From: Mercurialis annua
Lineage: Eukaryota > Streptophyta > Magnoliopsida > Malpighiales > Euphorbiaceae
Direction: 5' to 3'
NCBI RefSeq assembly: GCF_937616625.2
Contig: NC_065573.1
Location: forward strand, 496,001-560,000
Length of the DNA: 64,000 nt
Translations under genes and position numbers: made by a program
Part shown: positions 1-11,580 of the stretch, piece after piece
Position numbering within the stretch: the stretch's first letter is position 1
Layout: each line of letters opens with the position of its first letter
The notes under the pieces: model-generated
What the model was told of the DNA's origin: nothing
Seen by the model: only the letters and a program-made list of their open reading frames with translations
Databases searched by the model: none

Positions 1-3000
1 TGCTAGAAAGGTGAAACGTTTGGTTTTGTTTCGTAACGTTTGTGAATGTTTGGCTTAAATTGCTATTAAGGTTAAACGCTTGGATTTGTTTCTTGACGTT
101 TGTAAACGTTTTGCTTTGTTTCGTAACATTTGTAAATCTTTGGCTTAAATCGCAAAAAAGGTGAAATGTTTGAATTTGCTTCGTAACATTTTAAACGTTT
201 TGACTTGTTTCAAAACGTTTGGATTTGTTCCATAACATTTGTAACTGTTTCACTTTAATTACTAAAAAGGTGAAACGTTTGGATTTGTTTTGTAACGTTT
301 GTAAACATTTGGCTTAAATTGGTAAAAAGGTGAAACGCTTGGATTTGTTTCGTAACGTTTTAAAACGTTTGGCTTAAATTGCTCAAAAGATGAAACATTT
401 GGATTTGTTTCTTAGGCTTTGTAAACGTTTGGCTTAAATCGCTAAATAGGTTAAACATTTGTATTTTTTTCGTAACGTTTGTAAACGTTTGGCTTAAATA
501 GCTAAAAAGGTGAAACGTTTGGATTTGTTTCGTAATGTTTGTAAACGTTTGGCTTAAATTGTTAGAAAGGCGAAACGTTTGGTTTTGTTTCGTAACGTTT
601 GTAAATGTTTGGCTTAAATCGCTAAAAATGAGAAACGTTTGGATTTGTTTCGTTATGTTTTAAACGTTTGGTTTTGTTTCGTAAAGTTTGTAAACATTTG
701 GCTTAAATCACTAAAAAGATGAAACGTTTGGATTTGTTTCGTAATGTTTGTAAATGTTTGGATTATTTCGGTAAAAAGATGAAACGTTTGGATTTATTTT
801 TTAACATTTGTACACGTTTGGCTTAAATCTCTAAAAAGGGGAAACGTTTCGATTTGTTTCGTAACATTTGAAAATGTTTGGCTTAAATTGCTAAAAAGGT
901 GAAACGTTTGGATTTTTTTCGTAACGTTTGTAAATGTTTGGCTTAAATCGCTAAAAAGGTGAAACGTTTGGATTTGTTTCGAAACATTTGTAAACGTTTG
1001 GCTTAAATTGCAAAAAAGGTGAAACTCTTGGATTTTTTCGTAAAGTTTGTAAACATATGGCATAAATTGATAAAAAGGTGAAATGCTTGGATTTGTTTCA
1101 TAACGTTCGTAAACGTTTGGCTTAAATTGCTAAAGAGGTGAAACATTTGGATTTGTTTTGTAACCTTTGTAAACGTTTGGCTTAAATCGCTAAAAAAGTG
1201 AAATGCTTGGATTTGTTTCGTAACCTTTGTTAATGTTTGGCTTAAATTGCTAAAAAAGTGAAACGCTTGGATTTGTTTCGCTACGTTTATAAACGTTTGG
1301 CTTAAATTGATTAAAAGGTGAAACGCTTGGATTTGTTTCGTAATGTTTGTAAACGTTTGACTTATATTGCTAAAAAGGGGAAACGCTTGGTTTTGTTTCG
1401 TTAAGATTGTAATCCTATGGCTTAAATCGCTAAAAATGTGAAACGTTTGGATTTGTTTCGTAACGTTTTAAACGTTTGGTTTTATTTCGTAACGTTTGTA
1501 AACGTTTGGCTTAAATCGCTAAAAATGTGGAACGTTTCGATTTGTTTTGAAACGTTTGAAAACGTTTGGCTTTAATCGCTAAAAAGGTTAAATGTTTGGC
1601 TTATATTGCTAAAAAGGTTAAACGTTTAGTTTTGTTTCGTAACCTTTGTAAACGTTCGGCTTAAATCGCTAAAAAGGTAAAACGGTTGGATTTTTTTCGT
1701 AACATTTTAGACGTTTGGATTTGTTTCGTAACGTTTTTAAATGTTTGGTTTAAATCACTAATAATGTGAAACGTTTGGATTTCTTTTGTAACATTTACAA
1801 CGTCTGGGTTTCTTTCGTAACGTTCAAAAACGTTTAGCTTAAATCGTTAAAACGGGAAAACCTTTGGTGTTGTTTTGTAACGTTTATAAACGTTTGGATT
1901 TGTTTCGTAACGTTTTAAACGTTTGGTTTTGTTTCGTAACGTTTGTAAACAGTTGGCTTACATTAAAAAAGGTGAAACGTTTGGTTTTGTTTCGTAAGAT
2001 TAGTAAAAGTTAGGCTTAAATCGCTAAAAACGTGAAACGTTTTGATTTGTTTCGTAACGTTTGTAAACATTTGGCTTAAATCGCTAAAAAGGTAAAACGT
2101 TTGGATTTGTTTCGTAACATTTGTAAACGTATGGCTTATTTCGCTAAAAAAGTGAAACGTTTGGTTTTGTTTCATAACGTTTGTAAATGTTTTGCTTAAA
2201 TCACTAAAAATGTCAGATATTTGGTTTTGTTTCTTAATGTTTGTAAACGCTTGGATTTGTTTGGTAACGTTTATTTCGAAATGTTTTAAACGTTTGGTTT
2301 TGTTTCGTAATGTTTGTAAACGTTTGGCTTAAATCACTAAAAAGGTGAAACATTTTTTTTTATTTTCGAAACCTTTGTAATCGTTTGACTTAAATCGCTT
2401 AAAAGGTGAAACATTTGGTTTTGTTTCATAACATTTGTAAATGTTTCGATTTGTTTCGTAACGTTTGTTTCGCAATATTTTAAACGTTTGGTTTTGTTTC
2501 GTAACGTTTGTAAACGTTTGGCTTAAATCGCTAAAAAGGTGAAACGTTTTAATTTGTTTTGTAATGTTTGCAAACGTTTGATTTCAATCGCTAAAAGGTG
2601 AAATGTTTGTATTTGCTTCATAGCGTTTGTAAGCGTTTGGCTTAAATTGATAAAAATGTGAAATGTTTGGTTTTTTTCCGTAACGTTAGTAAACGTTTGG
2701 CTTAAATTGCTAAAAAGGTGTAATGCTTGGATTTGTTTCGCAATGTTTGTAAACGTTTGACTTAAATCGCTAAATAGGGGAAATATTTGGTTTTGTTTCG
2801 TAACGTCTGCAAAAGTTTGGCTTAAATTGCTATTAAGGTGAAAAGCTTTGGATTTTTTTCGTAACGTTTGTAAACGTTTGGCTTTGTATCATAACGTTCG
2901 TAAACGTTCGGCTTAAATCGCTTAAGAGGTGAAACGTTTGAATTTGTTTCGTAACGTTTTAAACATTTGGATTTGTTTTAAAACGTTTGGATTTGTTTTG

Positions 3001-4925
3001 TAACATTTATAAACGTTTGGCTTCAATCACTAAAAAGGTAAAACAATTCGATTTGTTTCGTAACGTTTGTAAACGTTTGACTTAAATTGCTAAAAAGGGG
3101 AAACGTTTGGATTTGTTTTGTAACATTTGTCAACGTTTGGCTTAAATAGCGAAAAAGGCGAAACACTTGGATTTGTATCGTAACGTTTGTAAACTTTTGG
3201 CTTAAATTGCCAAAAAGGTGAAACATTTGGTTTTGTTTCGTAACGTTTGTAAACGTTTGGCTTAAATCGCTAAAAAGGTGAAACGTTTGATTTTTTTTTT
3301 GTAACGTTTGTAAACGTTTGATTTCAATCGCTAAAATGGTTAAACGTTTGTATTTGCTTCGTAGCGTTTGTAAGCGTTTGGCTTAAATTGCTAAAAATGT
3401 GAAATGTTTGGTTATTTTCCGTAACGTTAGTAAACGTTTGGCTTAAATTGCTAAAAAGGTGTAATGCTTGGATTTGTTTCGCAACGTTTGTAAACGTTTT
3501 GCTTAAATTACTAAATAGGTGAAACGTTTGGTTTTGTTTCGTAACGTCTGTAACAGTTTGGCTTAAATTGCTATAAAGGTAAAACGCTTGGATTTTTTCC
3601 GTAACGTTTGTAAACGTTTGGCTTTGTATCATAACGTTCGTAAACGTTCGGCCTAAATCGCTAAAGAGGTGAAACGTTTGAATTTATTTCGTAACGTTTT
3701 AAACATTTGGATTTGTTTCAAAACGTTTGGATTTGTTTTGTAACATTTGTAAACGTTTGGCTTCAATCATTAAAAATGTGAAACAATTGGATTTTTTTCG
3801 TAACGTTTGTAAACGTTTGGCTTATATTGCTAAAAAGGGGAAACGTTTGGATTTGTTTTGTAACATTTGTCAATGTTTGGCTTAAATAGCGAAAAAGGTG
3901 AAACACTTGGATTTATTTCGTAACGTTTGTAAACGTTTGGCTTAAATTGCCAAAAAGGTGAAACATTTGGATTTGTTTCCAAACATTTGTAAACGTTTGG
4001 CTTAAATCGCTAAAAGGGTTAAACATTTGGATTTTTTCGTAACGTTTGTAAACGTTTTGCTTAAATAGCTAAAAAGGTAAAACGTTTGTAAACGTTTGTC
4101 TTAAATTGCTATAAAGGTTAAACGCTTGGATTTTATTCGCAACATTTGTAAATGTTTGGCTTAAATCGCTAAATAGGTGAAACGTTTGGTTTTGTTTCGT
4201 AACGTCTGTAAATGTTTGGCTTAAATTGCTATAAAGGTGAAACGCTTGGATTTTTTTCGTAACGTTTGTAAACGTTTGGCTTCAACCACTAAGAAGTTGA
4301 AACAATTGGATTTGTTTCGTAATGTTTGTAAACGTTTGGCTTAAATTGCTAAAGAGGTGAAACGTTTGGATTTGTTTTGCAACATTTGTCACCGTTTGGC
4401 TTAAATAGCTAAAAAGGTGAAACGCTTGGATTTGTTTCGTAACGTTTGTAAACGTTTGGTTTAAATTGCCAAAAAGGTGAAACATTTGGATTTGTTTCCT
4501 AACATTTGTAAACGTTTGGCTTAAATTGCTAAAAGGGTTAAACATTTGGATTTTTTTCGTAACGTTTGTAAACGTTTGGCTTAAATAGCTAAAAAGGTAA
4601 AACGTTTGTAAACGTTTTTCTTAAATTGCAATAAAGGTGAAACGCTTGGATTTTATTCGTAACTTTTGTAAACTTTGGTTAAATTACTAAAAAGGCGAAA
4701 TGCTTGGATTTGTTTCGTAACGTTTGTAAACGTTTGGCTTAAATTGCTAAAAAGGTGAATATCTTGTTTTTTTTTCGTAACATTTGTAAACGGTTGGCTT
4801 ACATTGCTAAAAATGAGAAACGTTTGATTTGTTTCGTAACGTTTTAAATTTTTGGTTTTATTTCATAACATTTGTAAACGTTTGGATAAAATCGCTAAAA
4901 AGGTGAAACGTTTGGATTTGTATCC
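1..4925 (+). repeat. 60-bp satellite array, segment 1
   Basis: Head-to-tail monomers of 60 bp fill this stretch. A typical monomer begins GTGAAACGTTTGGATTTG, continues with TTTCGTAACGTTTGTAAACG and ends with TGGCTTAAATYGCTAAAAAG. The period is visible because successive 60-base rows line up almost without gaps. Monomers differ from each other by roughly 10-20 percent by eye, mostly C-to-T or G-to-A changes at CpG. Occasional longer monomers of about 89 bp carry an extra half-unit containing GTTTTAAACG (for example around 1441-1530). No gene is present: the short open frames have the 20-residue periodicity of the repeat and are broken by frequent indels. Whether the array is centromeric, pericentromeric or subtelomeric cannot be decided from sequence alone. 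Confidence 0.97.
2580..4059 (+). repeat. 740-bp higher-order satellite duplication
   Basis: Two adjacent blocks share rare monomer variants at a constant offset of 740 bp. The variant GATTTCAATCGCTAAAA occurs at 2580 and 3320, and the CTTCAATCA monomer followed by an AAACAATT monomer occurs at 3021 and 3761. A third, shorter echo of the last part appears 519 bp later, at about 4280 (TTCAACCACT then AAACAATTGG). This indicates duplication of about 12 monomers as one unit, presumably by unequal exchange. Outer limits are approximate because every monomer resembles every other. Confidence 0.75.
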
Positions 4926-5144
4926 TAAGCCAAACGTTTAGAAAGGTTATGAAAAAAATCCAAAGGTTTCACCTTTGTAGCCATTTAAGCCTAACGTTTA
5001 CAAACGTTACGAAACAAAACCAAGCGTTTCAACTTTTTAGCTATTTAAGCCAAACGTTTACAAACGTTACGAAACAAATCCAAGCGTTTCACCTTTTTAG
5101 CAATTTAATGAAAACATTTACAAACGTTACGAAACTAATCCAAA
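4926..5144 (-). repeat. inverted patch of the 60-bp satellite
   Basis: About 3.6 monomers run in the opposite direction to their surroundings. The left switch is at GGATTTGTATCC followed by TAAGCCAAACG. The right switch is at ACTAATCCAAA followed by ATTATGAAACG. Inside, the reverse-complement features (CCAAACGTTTACAAACG, TTTCACCTTTTTAGC) recur every 60 bp. The flanking monomers do not continue in a simple mirrored register, so this is a small inverted insertion or strand-switch product, not one arm of a recent hairpin. Confidence 0.9.
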
Positions 5145-5797
5145 ATTATGAAACGTTTGGATTTGTTTCGTAACGTTTGTAAATGTTTGGCTTATATTGC
5201 TAAAAAGGAGAAACGCTTGGATTTTCTTAGTAACTATTGGCTTAAATTGTTAAAAATGTGTAACGCTTGGATATTTTCCGTAACGTTTGTAAATGTTTGG
5301 CTTAAATTGCTAAAAAGGTGAAATGATTGGATTTGTTTCGTAACGTTTGTAAACGTGTGGCTTAAATAACCAAAAAGGTAAAACATTTGGATTTGTTTCG
5401 TGACGTTTGTAAACATTCGGCTTAAATTGCTAAAAATGCGAAACGTTTGGATTTTTTTCGTAACGTTTTTAAACGTTTGGCTAAATTGCTAAAAAGGTGA
5501 AACTCTTGGATTTGTTTCGTAGCGTTTGTAAACGTTTGGCTTAAATCTAAAAAGGTGAAACGCTTGGATTTGTTTCATAGCGTTTGTAAATGTTTGGCTT
5601 AAATATCAAAAAATGTGAAACTTTTAGACTTGTCTTGTAACGTTTGTAAACGTTTCGCTTAAATGGCTAAAAAGGTGAAACATTTTGATTTGTTTCGTAA
5701 CATTTGTAAACGTTTGGTTTAAATTGCTAAAAGGGTGAAACGCTTGGATTTGTTTAGTAACGTTTGTAAACGTTTGGCTTAAATAGCTAAAATGGGG
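5145..5797 (+). repeat. 60-bp satellite array, segment 2
   Basis: About eleven monomers in the main orientation lie between two inverted patches. Several are slightly shortened (for example near 5220-5250 and 5540-5560), so the 60-bp register slips more here than further downstream. No other feature is seen. Confidence 0.95.
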
Positions 5798-6160
5798 AAA
5801 TGTTTACAAACGTTACGAAACAAATCCAAACATTTCACCTTTTTACCAATTTAAGCCAAAAGTTTACAAAGGTTATGAAACAAAGCCAAACATTTCTCCA
5901 TTTTAGAGATTTAAACCAAACATTTACAAACGTTATGAAACAAAACCAAACGTTTACAAAAATCAAAACGTTTCCCCTTTTTTGCGATTTAAGACAAACT
6001 TTTACAAACGTTACGAAATAAATCCAAACGTTTCACCTTTTTAGCAATTTAAGCCAAACGTTTACAAACGTTACGGAACAAAACCCAACGTTTCACATTT
6101 TTAGCAATTTAAGTCAAACGTTTTACAAACATTACGAAACAAATCCAAATATTTCACATC
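5798..6160 (-). repeat. second inverted patch of the 60-bp satellite
   Basis: About six monomers run on the minus strand. The left junction falls in the sequence GGGGAAATGTTTACAAACG. Its AAATGTTT core corresponds to the AAACGTTT palindrome that exists on both strands of the monomer, so the switch could have used microhomology there. The right junction is near CCAAATATTTCACAT followed by CTAAACTTTTGG. One monomer inside (5934-5970) has an extra half-unit. Confidence 0.9.
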
Positions 6161-7891
6161 TAAACTTTTGGTTTTGATATGTAACGTTTGTAAATGTTTG
6201 GCTTAAATCGCTAAAAAGGTGAAACTCTTGGATTTTTTTCGTAACGTTTGTAAACGTTTGGCTTAAATTGCTAAATAGGTGAAACGTTTGGATTCGTTAC
6301 GTAACGTTTGTAAACATTTGGCTTAAATCGCTAAAAAGGTGAAACGTTTGGATTTGTTTCGTAAAGTTTTTTTAATGTTTGGTTAAATCCCTAAAATGGT
6401 GAAACGTTTGGATTTGTTTTGTAACGTTCGTAAATGTTTGGCATAAATTGCTAAATAGGTGAAACACTTGGATTTATTTTGTAACGTTTGTAAACGTTTG
6501 GCTTAAATTCCTACAAATGTGAAACGCTTGGATTTGTTTCGTAACGTTTGTAAACGTTTGACTTAAATCGCTAAAAATGTGAAACGCTTGGATTTGTTTC
6601 GTAACGTTTGTAAACGTTTGGCTTAAAACTCTAAAAAGGTGAAACTCTTGGATTTGTTTCGTAACGTTTGTAAACGTTTTTCTTAAATCAATAAAAAGGT
6701 GAAACGTTTGTATATGTTTCATAATGTTTGTAAATGTTTGGCTTATATTGCAAAAAGGTGAAACATTTGGATTTGTTTCGTAACCTTTGTAAACATTTGG
6801 CGTAAATCGCTAAAAAGGGGAAATGTTTGGTTTTGTTTCGTAACGTTTGTAAACGTTTGGCGTAAATCGCTAAAAAGGTGAATCATTTGGATTTGTTTCC
6901 TAACGTTTGTAATCGTATTGCTTAATTCGCTATAAAGGCGAAACGTTTGGATTTGTTTCATAATGTTTGTAAACGTTTGGCTTAAATCGCTAAAAAGGTG
7001 AAACGTTTGGATTTTTTTTCGTAATGTTTGTAAACGTTTTGCTTAAATTGCTAAAAAGGTGAAACACTTGGATTTGTTTCGTAACGTTTGCAAACGTTTG
7101 GCTTAAATTGCCAAAAAGGTGAAACGCTTGGATTTGTTTCGTGACGTTTGTAAATGTTTGGCTTACACTGTTAAAAATGTGAAACGTTTGGATTTGTTTC
7201 GTAGGTTTGTAAACGTTTGGCTTAAATCGCTAAAAAGGGGAAACGTTTGGATTTGTTTCGTACTGTTTGTAAACGTTTGGCTTAAATCGCTAAAAAGGTG
7301 AAATGTTTGGATTTGTTTCGTAATGTTTGTATACATTTGGCTTAAATTGCTAAAAATGTGAAATGCTTGGATTTGTTTCGTTACATTTGTAAACGTTTGG
7401 CTTATATTGCTAAAGAGGTGAAACGCTTGGATTTGTTTCGTAACATTTCTAAACAATTGCTTTAAATTGCCAAAAAGGTTAAACGCTTGGATTTGTTTCG
7501 TAAGTTTTGTAAACGTTTGGCTTAAATTGCTAAAAAGGTTAAACATTTGGATTTGTTTCCTAACCTTTGTAAACATTTGGCTTAAATCGCTAAAATGGTG
7601 AAACATTTAGTTTGGTTTCGTAACGTTTGTAAACGTTTGGCGTAATTTGCTAAAAAGGTGAAACGTTTGGATTTATTTCTTAACATTTGTAAATGTATGG
7701 CTTAATTCGCTATAAAGGCAAAACGTTTGGATTTGTCTCGTAACGTTTGTAAACGTTTGGCTTAAATCGCAAAAAAGGTGAAAGGTTTGGTTTTGTTTCG
7801 TTACGTTTGTAAACTTTTGTCTTAAATTGCTAAAAAGGTGAAACGCTTGGTTTTGTTTCATAACGTTTGTAAACGTTTGACTTAAATCGCT

Positions 7892-8819
7892 AAAAATGTG
7901 AAATGTTTGGATTTGTTTTGTAACGTTTTAAAAGTTTGGTTTTGTTTCGTAACGTTAGTAAACTTTTAGCTTAAATAGCTAAAAAGGGGAAACGCTTGGA
8001 TTTGTTTCGTTACGTTTGTAAACTTTTGTCTTAAATTGCTAAAGCGGTGAAACGCTTAGTTTTTGTTTCGTAACGTTTGTAACCGTTTGTCTTAAATTGC
8101 TAATTATATGAAACATTTGGATTTGTTTCGTAGCGTTTGTAAACATTTGGCTTCAATCGATAAAAAGGTGAAACGTTTGGATTTGTTTCGTAACGTTTGT
8201 AAACGTTCGGCTTAAATAGCTAAAACGGTGAAGCGTTTTGGTTTGTTTCGTAATGTTTGTAAATGTTTGGCTTAAATTGCTAAAAAGGTGAAACACTTGG
8301 ATTTATTTTGTAACGTTTGTAAACGTTTGGCTTAAATTCCTACAAATGTGAAACGCTTGGATTTGTTTCGTAACGTTTGTAAACGTTTGACTTAAATCGC
8401 TAAAAATGTGAAACATTTGGATTTGTTTCGTAACGTTTTAAACGTTTGGTTTTGTTTCGTAACGTTAGTAAACTTTTAGCTTAAATTGCTAAAAAGGTGA
8501 CACGCTTGAATTTGTTTCGTTACGTTTGTAAACTTTTGTCTTAAATTGCTAAAAAGGTGAAACGCTTGGTTTTGTTTCGTAACGTTTGTAAACATTTGAC
8601 TTAAATCGCTAAAAATGTGAAACGTTTGGATTTGTTTTGTAACGTTTTAAACGTTTTGTTTTGTTTCGTAACGTTAGTAAACTTTTATCTTAAATTGCTA
8701 AAAAGGTGAAACGCTTGGATTTGTTTCGTTACGTTTGTAAGCTTTTGTCTTAAATTGCTAAAAATGTGAAACGCTTGGTTTTTGTTTCGTAACGTTTGTA
8801 TCCGTTTGGCTTAAATTGC
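7892..8819 (+). repeat. 209-bp higher-order repeat units
   Basis: A three-monomer unit of 209 bp (about 89 + 60 + 60) appears at 7892-8100, 8402-8610 and 8611-8819; the last two are directly adjacent. Each unit contains, in order, an ATGTGAAA monomer with a GTTTTAAA half-unit insertion, a GTTAGTAAACTTTTA stretch, a TTACGTTTGTAA monomer with CTTTTGTCTTAAATTGC, and a GCTTGGTTTT(T)G monomer. The copy at 7892 and the copy at 8611 are both followed by the same rare CTAATTATA variant, suggesting duplication of a larger block. Confidence 0.75.
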
Positions 8820-9246
8820 TAATTATACGAAACGTTTGGATTTGTTTCGTAACGTTTGTAAACATTTGGCTTCAATCGCTAAAAAGGTGAAACGTTTGGA
8901 TTTGTTTCGTAACGTTTCTAAACGGTTGGCATAAATTGCTAAAAAGGTGAAACGTTTGGATTTGTTTCGTAAATTTTTATACGTTTGACTTAAATTGCTA
9001 AAAAGGGGAAACTCTTTGATTTGTTTTGAAACGTTTGTAAACGTTTGGCTTAAACTGCTAAAAATATGAAACATTTGGTTTTGTTTCGTAACGTTTGTAA
9101 ACGTTCGGCTTATATAGCTAAAACGGTGAAGCGTTTTGGTTTTGTTTCCTAATGTTTGTAAACGTTTGGCTTAAATTACTAAAAAGGTGAAACGCTTGGC
9201 TTTATTTCATAACGTTTGTAAAGGTTTAGCATAAATCGCTAAAAAT

Positions 9247-11580
9247 GTGAACGTTTAGATTTGTTTCGTAACGTTTTTAACGATTAGTTTTGTTTCGTAG
9301 CGTTTGTAAACGTTTGGCTTAAATCGTTAAAAAGGGGAAACGTTTGGATTTGTTTCGTTACGTTTGTAAACGTTTGGCTTAAATTGATGAAATAGGCAAA
9401 ACATTTGGATTTCTTTCGTAATGTTTGTAAACGTTATGCTTAAATTGCTAAAAAGGAGAAACGTTTGAATTTGTTTCATAACATTTCTAAACGTTTGGCT
9501 TAAATCACTTAAAAGGTGAAACGTTTGGATTTGTTTTGAAACGTTTGTAAATGTTTGGCTTAAATCGCTAAAAAGGTGAAGTTTTTGGATTTGTTTCGTA
9601 GCGTTTGTAAACGTTTGGCTTAAATTGCTAAAAAGGTGAAACGCTTGGATTTGTTTCGTAACGTTTGTAAACGTTTGGCTTAAATCGATAAAAAGGTGAA
9701 ACACTTGGATTTTTTTTGTAACGTGTGTAAACTTTTGGCTTTAATTGCTAAAAAGGTGAAACATTTGGATTTGTTTCATAACTATTTCAAACGTTTGGCT
9801 TAAATTGCTAAAAAGGTAAAACGTTTGGATTTGTTTCGCAACATTTGTAAACGTTTAGCTTAAATCGCTAAAATGGGGAAACGTTTGGATTTGATACGTA
9901 ACGTTTGTAAACGTTTGGCTTCAATCGCTAAAAAGGTGAAATATACAGATTGTTTTCGTAACGTTTGTAAACGTTTGGCATAAATCGCAAAAAAGGTGAA
10001 ACGCATGGATTTGTTTTGTAACGTTTGTAAACATTTGGCTTAAATTCCTACAAATATGAAACATTTGGATTTGTTTCAGATCGTTTGTAAACGTTCGGCT
10101 TAAATTGCTAAAAAGGTGAAACGCTTCGATTTGTTTTGTAACGTTTGTTTACGTTTGGCTTAAATTACTAGAAAGGTGAAACGTTAGGTTTTATTTCGTA
10201 ACGTTTATAAAGGTTTAGCTTAAATCGCTAAAAATGTGAACGTTTAGATTTGTTTCGTAATGTTTTTAACGATTAGTTTTGTTTCGTAGCGTTTGTAAAC
10301 GTTTGGCTTAAATCGTTAAAAAGGGGAAATGTTTGGATTTGTTTCGTTACGTTTGTAAACGTTTAGCTTAAATCGCTAAAAAGGTGAAACGTTTGGATTT
10401 GTTTCGCAACGTTTGTAAACGTTTAGCTTAAATCGCTAAAATGGGGAAACATTTGGATTTGATACGTAACGTTTGTAAACGTTTGGCTTCAATCGCTAAA
10501 AAGGTGAAATATACAGATTTTTTTCATAACGTTTGTAAACGTTTGGCATAAATCGCTAAAAAGGTGAAACACTTGGATTTATTTTGTGACGTTTGTAAAC
10601 GTTTGGCTTAAATTCCTACAAATGTGAAACGCTTGGATTTGTTTCAGATTGTTTGTAAACGTTCGGTTTAAATTGCTAAAAAGGTGAAACGCTTCGATTT
10701 GTTTGTAACGTTTGTTTACGTTTGGCTTAAATTACTAAAAAGGTGAAACGCTTGGTTTTATTTCGTAACGTTTATAAAGGTTTAGCTTAAATCGCTAGAA
10801 ATGTGAACGTTTAGATTTGTTTCGTAACGTTTTTAACGATTAGTTTTGTTTCGTAGCGTTTGTAAACGTTTGGCTTAAATCGTTAAAAAGGGGAAACGTT
10901 TGGATTTGTTTCGTTACGTTTATAAACGTTTGGCTTAAATTGATGAAATAGGCAAAACATTTGGATTTGTTTCGTAATGTTCGTTATGCTTAAATTGCTA
11001 AAAAGGAGAAACGTTTGAATTTGTTTCATAACATTTCTAAACGTTTGGCTTAAATCTCTTAAAAGGTGAAACGTTTGGATTTGTTTTGTAACGTTTGTAA
11101 ACGTTTGGCTTAAATCGCTAAAAAGGTGAAGTTTTTGGATTTGTTTCCTAGCGTTTGTAAACGTTTGGCTTAAATTGCTAAAAAGGTGAAACGCTTGGAT
11201 TTGTTTCGTAACGTTTGTAAACGTTTGGCTTAAATCGATAAAAAGGTGAAACACTTGTATTTTTTTGTAACGTGTTTAAACGTTTGGCTTTAATTGCTAA
11301 AAAGGTAAAACATTTGGATTTGTTTCATAACTTTTTTAAACGTTTGGCTTAAATCGCTATAAAGGTGAAACGTTTGGATTTGTTTCGCAACGTTTGTAAA
11401 CGTTTAGCTTAAATCGCTAAAATGGTGAAACGTTTGGATTTGATACGTAACGTTTGTAAACGTTTGGCTTCAATCGCTAAAAAGGTGAAATATACAGATT
11501 TTTTTCGTAACGTTTGTAAACGTTTGGCATAAATCGCTAAAAAGGTGAAACGCATGGATTTGTTTTATAACGTTTGCAAA
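9247..11580 (+). repeat. about 1.55-kb higher-order satellite duplication
   Basis: The marker TGTGAACGTTTAGATTTG followed by TTTTTAACGATTAG occurs near 9247, 10234 and 10802. A second marker, GAAACGCATGGATTTGTTTT, occurs near 10002 and 11547. The block 9247-10030 is therefore repeated at about 10802-11580 (offset about 1,550 bp), with a shortened third version at 10234-10801. The copies share rare variants such as AAATATACAGAT and TGATGAAATAGGCAAAAC, so they are true segmental copies and not just similar monomers. Confidence 0.75.

Noticed and set aside
7163..7606. Open frame of 147 codons on the minus strand, and dozens like it on both strands of the satellite
   Set aside because: Each is a run of 20-residue units produced by the 60-bp period. 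They start and stop where a monomer gains or loses an ATG or stop, lack promoters or coding context, and neighbouring monomers carry frameshifts freely. Not annotated as genes.
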